From NCBI GenBank assembly GCA_019685555.1, contig JABFQN010000001.1, positions 164,552 to 228,551 of the forward strand: a stretch of 64,000 bases of DNA. Reading direction: 5' to 3'. The stretch comes from Candidatus Bathyarchaeota archaeon A05DMB-3. Lineage in GTDB: Archaea > Thermoproteota > Bathyarchaeia > Bathyarchaeales > Bathycorpusculaceae. Shown here one piece after another: positions 61,098 to 64,000 of this stretch. The notes under the pieces were generated by a model. It saw only the letters and a program-made list of their open reading frames with translations, made no database searches and was not told where the DNA came from. How positions within the stretch are numbered: the stretch's first letter is position 1; each line of letters starts with the position of its first letter. Position numbers and translations under genes: made by a program.

Positions 61098-61853
61098 TTA
61101 ACGCACCTCCAAAGCCTTGTAGAGCGGAGTGTAGCCTTCAACCCTGTCTAGGGCTATCATGCCTTTTCTCCGCATGTTTGTTATGTGTCTAAGCACGGCT
61201 GATGGTTTAATTCCCATAGTTTCAGCCAATTCCTTAACGGAACACGGCTTAGCCTTTGTAAGATGGTAAATTTTATAACGGATGAACTCCGCCTCTACTA
61301 TCTCATCCAGCAATGCGTCAAACTCCTCTTCTGAGATTTTCTCGCCATAAGCGTTCATGAACTCTGTTAATTCTTCTTCTCTTCCTAAGAGAACTCTAAG
61401 CCTGAAGGCTGAAGCAGCGTTTTTAGCCGCATCAATATTCGCCTTAATCGTGGATGCCAACTCCGCCTTCTTCAGCGGACAATCTCCAAGATTCCAGATT
61501 TCCTCGGAAAATTCCTTAGCATAATAGCCGAAGCCTTTGTCTTCCATCGGCGAAACCAGTAGAAGTTTTACCCGTTCAGCTCCAAGTCCAGTCAAGACAA
61601 GAAGCTTCTTCAACATTTTTACAGCACGTTCTGAATGCAAGTTTCCGTCAACAAAGTGGCAGTCTGGCGGTTTACATCCCGCAAGCATGACGCCGTCCGC
61701 TCCGTTAGCAAAGGTTTCTAAAACCAGCGCCGGGTCCATTCTTCCAACACACATTACGCGGACAATGTTAACGTTGTAGGGCACATGCATCTCTTCTTCA
61801 CAGAAAGCCCAGTTGCACATGAAACAAACAATTTTAGGAGGATTAGACTCCAT
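61098..61853 (-). CDS. MvhD domain fused to a winged-helix DNA-binding domain
   Basis: A 251-residue fusion. Residues ~7-125 are an MvhD-type iron-sulfur domain with cysteines at 10, 13, 18, 35, 60, 65 and 125 (CNWAFC, RVMCVGRMDP, AGCKPPDCHF). Residues ~130-190 are helical. Residues ~192-245 form a winged helix: CSVKELAETMGIKPSAVLRH as helix-turn-helix, then MRRKGMIALDRVEGY as the wing. The gene lies 2 bases upstream of hdrA and 6 bases downstream of the GltD-like gene. It may be a redox-sensing regulator or an Hdr subunit with a dimerising domain. Confidence 0.88.
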   Translation of the reverse strand: MESNPPKIVCFMCNWAFCEEEMHVPYNVNIVRVMCVGRMDPALVLETFANGADGVMLAGCKPPDCHFVDGNLHSERAVKMLKKLLVLTGLGAERVKLLLVSPMEDKGFGYYAKEFSEEIWNLGDCPLKKAELASTIKANIDAAKNAASAFRLRVLLGREEELTEFMNAYGEKISEEEFDALLDEIVEAEFIRYKIYHLTKAKPCSVKELAETMGIKPSAVLRHITNMRRKGMIALDRVEGYTPLYKALEVR

Positions 61854-61859
61854 AATGCA

Positions 61860-63578
61860 TCACCCCTTCAAAGCCGCCGAAACCATGGCTAAAATCTGCT
61901 CGTTTGACAACTTCTTCATTGTTATGGCTTGTTCTGGACATCTCGCTGCACATAACCCGCAGCCCCTGCATAGGTCTTCGTTCACTTGAGCTACGCCTTT
62001 CTCATTCTTTTTAATTGCTTCAACTGGACAGATGACCGCGCAGACATTGCAGCCCACACATTTGGCTTCGTCTACAACAGCTTTATCGCCCTCGCATAAA
62101 TCCATGCTTGCAAGGCATTCTGCACATGGACCGCAGCCCAAACAGCGAAAAGCCTCGAATCTGGCTTTTTGTTTCAATTTTTCGAGATATCCCCTTGCCT
62201 CTTCAAAGCTTAGGTGGGGCTTCTCGATTGGAGCGTCATACCTCCGCTTCTTCTTCTCCAGCAATCGCCAATCCTTAACCCATGTTGTCTCTTCAATTTT
62301 CTCTTCATCCCTGTCCTTCCGCAAGTCCTGCCCAGTCAAAAAGCGATGTATGGAAACAGCCGCCCGTTTTCCAGCACCAACAGCCTCAATAATGCTTGCC
62401 GGTCCAGTGGCTATGTCCCCTCCGGCGAAAACTCCGGAAACATTGGTTTCCATTGTTAATGGGTCTACTTGTACTGGCGGTCCCCTTTTCTCCTTGCTTA
62501 AAAGCTCTGGCGGTAGGCTTGATGTTTCTGCTACTTGCCCAAGGGCTGGAATAACCATGTCCACCTCGTATTGGTGTTCTGAAAAAGCTATGGGGATTGG
62601 ACGCCTTCGCCCAGATTCATCTGGTTCGCCGAGACGCATTCTCAAACATTCAACAGCCTTAACTCTGCCGTTTTCGCCTATAATCTGTTTTGGCGCCACC
62701 AAAAAGTGGAATTTGATTCCATCTTTCTCAGCTAATTCCACTTCATGGGGAAGCGCTGGCATTTCTTCGCGAGACCGCCTATAAAGAATCATAACCTCTT
62801 TTGCACCGAGTTTCTTGACTGTTCGAGCAGCATCTATGGCTGTGTTGCCGCCGCCGATAACGGCAACCCTTTCACCGATGGTTATCTGCTTTCCAAGAGC
62901 TATAGTCCTCAAAAAATCCACAGCATTTACCACGCCTTCCAAGTCTTCGCCAGGCACATTTAATCTCATGCCAAGCTGTGTCCCAATAGCAATGAAAACT
63001 GCTTTGTAACCATCTTTTTTCAAGCTTTCAATGGTTATATCTTTGCCGAACTCCACTCCAGTTTTGATTTCAACGCCCAAATCTTTTATGTAGGCTATTT
63101 CGTTAGCCACGACAAACTTTTCTAGGCGAAAGTCTGGTATGCAATAGCGCATCATGCCGCCAGGTTCAGCCATCCGCTCAAAAACTGTGACTGGATAGCC
63201 CAACTTTGCGAGTTCGTAGGCTGCTGTTAGCCCAGCTGGTCCAGCGCCTATTATGGCAACTTTGTCGCTATACTTTTTAGGCACTGGTTCAGCTGAAACT
63301 CTTCCATGTTCCCGCTCGATGTCTGCCACAAGCCTTTTCAATGCGCGTACAGCTACAGCCTGATCAAGGTTTACCCTTGCACAAGCATCTTCACATGGGC
63401 TGAAGCAGACCCTTCCACAGATGGCTGGAAAAGGCAAATCTTTCCTTATGACTTCAACGGCTTCCTTGAATTTACCTCTTTGAATGAGAGCGACATAAGC
63501 TTGGACATTAACATGCGCGGGACATGCTGCTCGACAGGGGGGTAGTTTCCTTACCTCTTGTAAGGTTTTTTCAGTCAA
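61860..63578 (-). CDS. GltD/NfnB-like FAD oxidoreductase with C-terminal ferredoxins
   Basis: A 572-residue flavoprotein. The N-terminal iron-sulfur segment (PCRAACPAHVNVQAYV and CGRVCFSPCEDAC) is as in GltD. FAD-binding IIGAGPAGLTAAYELAKLG lies near residues 109-127, and the NAD(P)-binding motif VIGGGNTAIDAARTVKKLG near 249-267. A C-terminal extension carries cysteine motifs CLGCGPCAEC, CVGCNVCAVIC and CRGCGLCAARC. No glutamate synthase large subunit is nearby. As first gene of the Hdr-Mvh operon it probably links the complex to NAD(P)H and ferredoxin. It starts at TTG 63578. Confidence 0.88.
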   Translation of the reverse strand: MTEKTLQEVRKLPPCRAACPAHVNVQAYVALIQRGKFKEAVEVIRKDLPFPAICGRVCFSPCEDACARVNLDQAVAVRALKRLVADIEREHGRVSAEPVPKKYSDKVAIIGAGPAGLTAAYELAKLGYPVTVFERMAEPGGMMRYCIPDFRLEKFVVANEIAYIKDLGVEIKTGVEFGKDITIESLKKDGYKAVFIAIGTQLGMRLNVPGEDLEGVVNAVDFLRTIALGKQITIGERVAVIGGGNTAIDAARTVKKLGAKEVMILYRRSREEMPALPHEVELAEKDGIKFHFLVAPKQIIGENGRVKAVECLRMRLGEPDESGRRRPIPIAFSEHQYEVDMVIPALGQVAETSSLPPELLSKEKRGPPVQVDPLTMETNVSGVFAGGDIATGPASIIEAVGAGKRAAVSIHRFLTGQDLRKDRDEEKIEETTWVKDWRLLEKKKRRYDAPIEKPHLSFEEARGYLEKLKQKARFEAFRCLGCGPCAECLASMDLCEGDKAVVDEAKCVGCNVCAVICPVEAIKKNEKGVAQVNEDLCRGCGLCAARCPEQAITMKKLSNEQILAMVSAALKG

Positions 63579-63620
63579 ACAGATCAGCCTTCTTAGAAGC
63601 TAATTTGAAGGGTAAACCCG

Positions 63621-63630
63621 ATATATTAAG
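63621..63630 (-). promoter_or_regulatory. TATA-like box of the Hdr-Mvh operon
   Basis: On the minus strand the sequence CTTAATATAT lies about 43 bases upstream of the TTG start at 63578. The first seven to ten bases match the TATA-like box of the AOR gene (CTTAATATAT at 50716-50725), so the two redox units may have similar basal promoters. Confidence 0.45.
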
Positions 63631-63695
63631 CCACCTAAATTAAACTTGACATAAGCATAACTTAAATTTTGTAAGAAAAAGAGGGGAGTTAGAGG

Positions 63696-64000
63696 CTATT
63701 CACGAAGTCTGCCCTCAAGCTTGCCAACCCACTTGTTATATTCCCTGGAACTTAACAGGCTTTTGAGTTCATCTTCCAGCGTCAAAGAATTTTTGGGCTT
63801 AATCTCTATAATCCAACCTTCACCGTAGGGATCCTCGTTTATCAAGTAGGGCTTGTCCCTCAAATTTTCATTAACCTTAACTATTTTGCCGCTTACAGGC
63901 GAATACAAGTCGAACATAAACATCCAGGTTTCAGCCACACCGAAGGGCTCCATTTTGCCAATTTCTTTCCCAACGTTTTCGGTGATGACTTGGGCTATGC
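63696..64000 (-). CDS. GcvH-like protein without the lipoyl lysine (5' end outside window)
   Basis: Only the C-terminal ~101 codons are in the window; the frame continues beyond base 64000. The fold matches glycine-cleavage H protein: GKEIGKMEPFGVAE, then DLYSPVSGKIVKVNENLRDK and PYGEGWIIEIKP. At the position of the lipoylated lysine (ESVKxxSDLYSPVSG in true H proteins) this protein reads ETWMFMFDLYSPVSG, so the lysine is replaced by Met. It therefore cannot be lipoylated there. It lies upstream of the Hdr-Mvh operon on the same strand, with 117 bases between. Confidence 0.85.
   Translation of the reverse strand, partial: IAQVITENVGKEIGKMEPFGVAETWMFMFDLYSPVSGKIVKVNENLRDKPYLINEDPYGEGWIIEIKPKNSLTLEDELKSLLSSREYNKWVGKLEGRLRE

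Noticed and set aside
62032..62784. A 250-codon plus-strand open frame opposite the GltD-like gene
   Set aside because: It is antisense to a gene with clear FAD, NAD(P) and ferredoxin motifs, and its translation is Ser/Pro-rich with no domain; it is a codon-bias shadow.
1..64000. CRISPR arrays, rRNA genes and intact insertion sequences
   Set aside because: I saw no regularly spaced repeat series, no rRNA-like stretch and no transposase gene; only an integrase remnant is present.

Overview
The window reads as a chromosomal segment of an uncultivated anaerobic archaeon. A member of the Bathyarchaeia (TACK group) is my best guess from gene content and overall resemblance, not from a tree. Archaeal markers include two EF-2 genes, diphthine synthase, CTP-dependent riboflavin kinase and archaeal FAD synthetase, pantoate kinase with archaeal CoaD, PurP, an OB-fold RPA, a type IV pilus/archaellum-like secretion locus, and four tRNA genes that all carry introns with bulge-helix-bulge splice motifs. 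TTG starts are frequent, and several genes overlap by 4 bases as ATGA, GTGA or TTGA.

Layout. 0.1-5.1 kb: a cation exchanger, a DUF763 protein, a VOC protein, and a CoA-precursor set (ECF-like transporter, pantoate kinase, CoaD). 5.2-12.7 kb: a type IV pilus-like locus with a stand-alone pilin, then an operon of membrane-anchored pilin-like proteins around a secretion ATPase and a TadC/FlaJ-type platform protein. Both transcription units have the same inverted-repeat operator next to a TATA-like box. 12.7-15 kb: riboflavin kinase/regulator, convergent with ribL-DUF357-dphB. 15.1-17.9 kb: tRNA-Lys, RPA, tRNA-Met, decayed integrase and surface-protein fragments, tRNA-Pro. 18-22.2 kb: purE-purC, an acylphosphatase with a coiled-coil tail, and purP. 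22.3-31 kb: a kinase, an MBL hydrolase, two divergent EF-2 genes, an Ogg glycosylase, a thioredoxin-like protein and tRNA-Ile2.

31-46 kb: a small flavodoxin-like gene with a homopolymer frameshift, an acetyltransferase, an isochorismatase-fold hydrolase, an M24 peptidase and a MoaD-like protein come first. A C3/C4-acid carbon module follows: methylmalonyl-CoA mutase large subunit, a 12S-5S-1.3S-like trio (carboxyltransferase beta, pyruvate/oxaloacetate carboxyltransferase, biotin carrier), biotin ligase, methylmalonyl-CoA epimerase, and a biotin carboxylase with a second biotin carrier. Together these could interconvert propionyl-CoA, methylmalonyl-CoA, succinyl-CoA, pyruvate and oxaloacetate. 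The small B12-binding mutase subunit is not in the window.

47-64 kb: redox metabolism. A soluble TfrAB-like thiol:fumarate reductase is followed by an aldehyde ferredoxin oxidoreductase with its ferredoxin. On the other strand lies a nine-gene operon: GltD/NfnB-like flavoprotein, MvhD fused to a winged helix, double-length HdrA, MvhD, HdrC, HdrB, MvhG, MvhA and a hydrogenase protease. It should encode an HdrABC-MvhADG electron-bifurcating hydrogenase with an added pyridine-nucleotide-type module. A partial GcvH-like gene that lacks the lipoyl lysine closes the window. No mcr genes are present, so the Hdr complex cannot be taken as evidence of methanogenesis.
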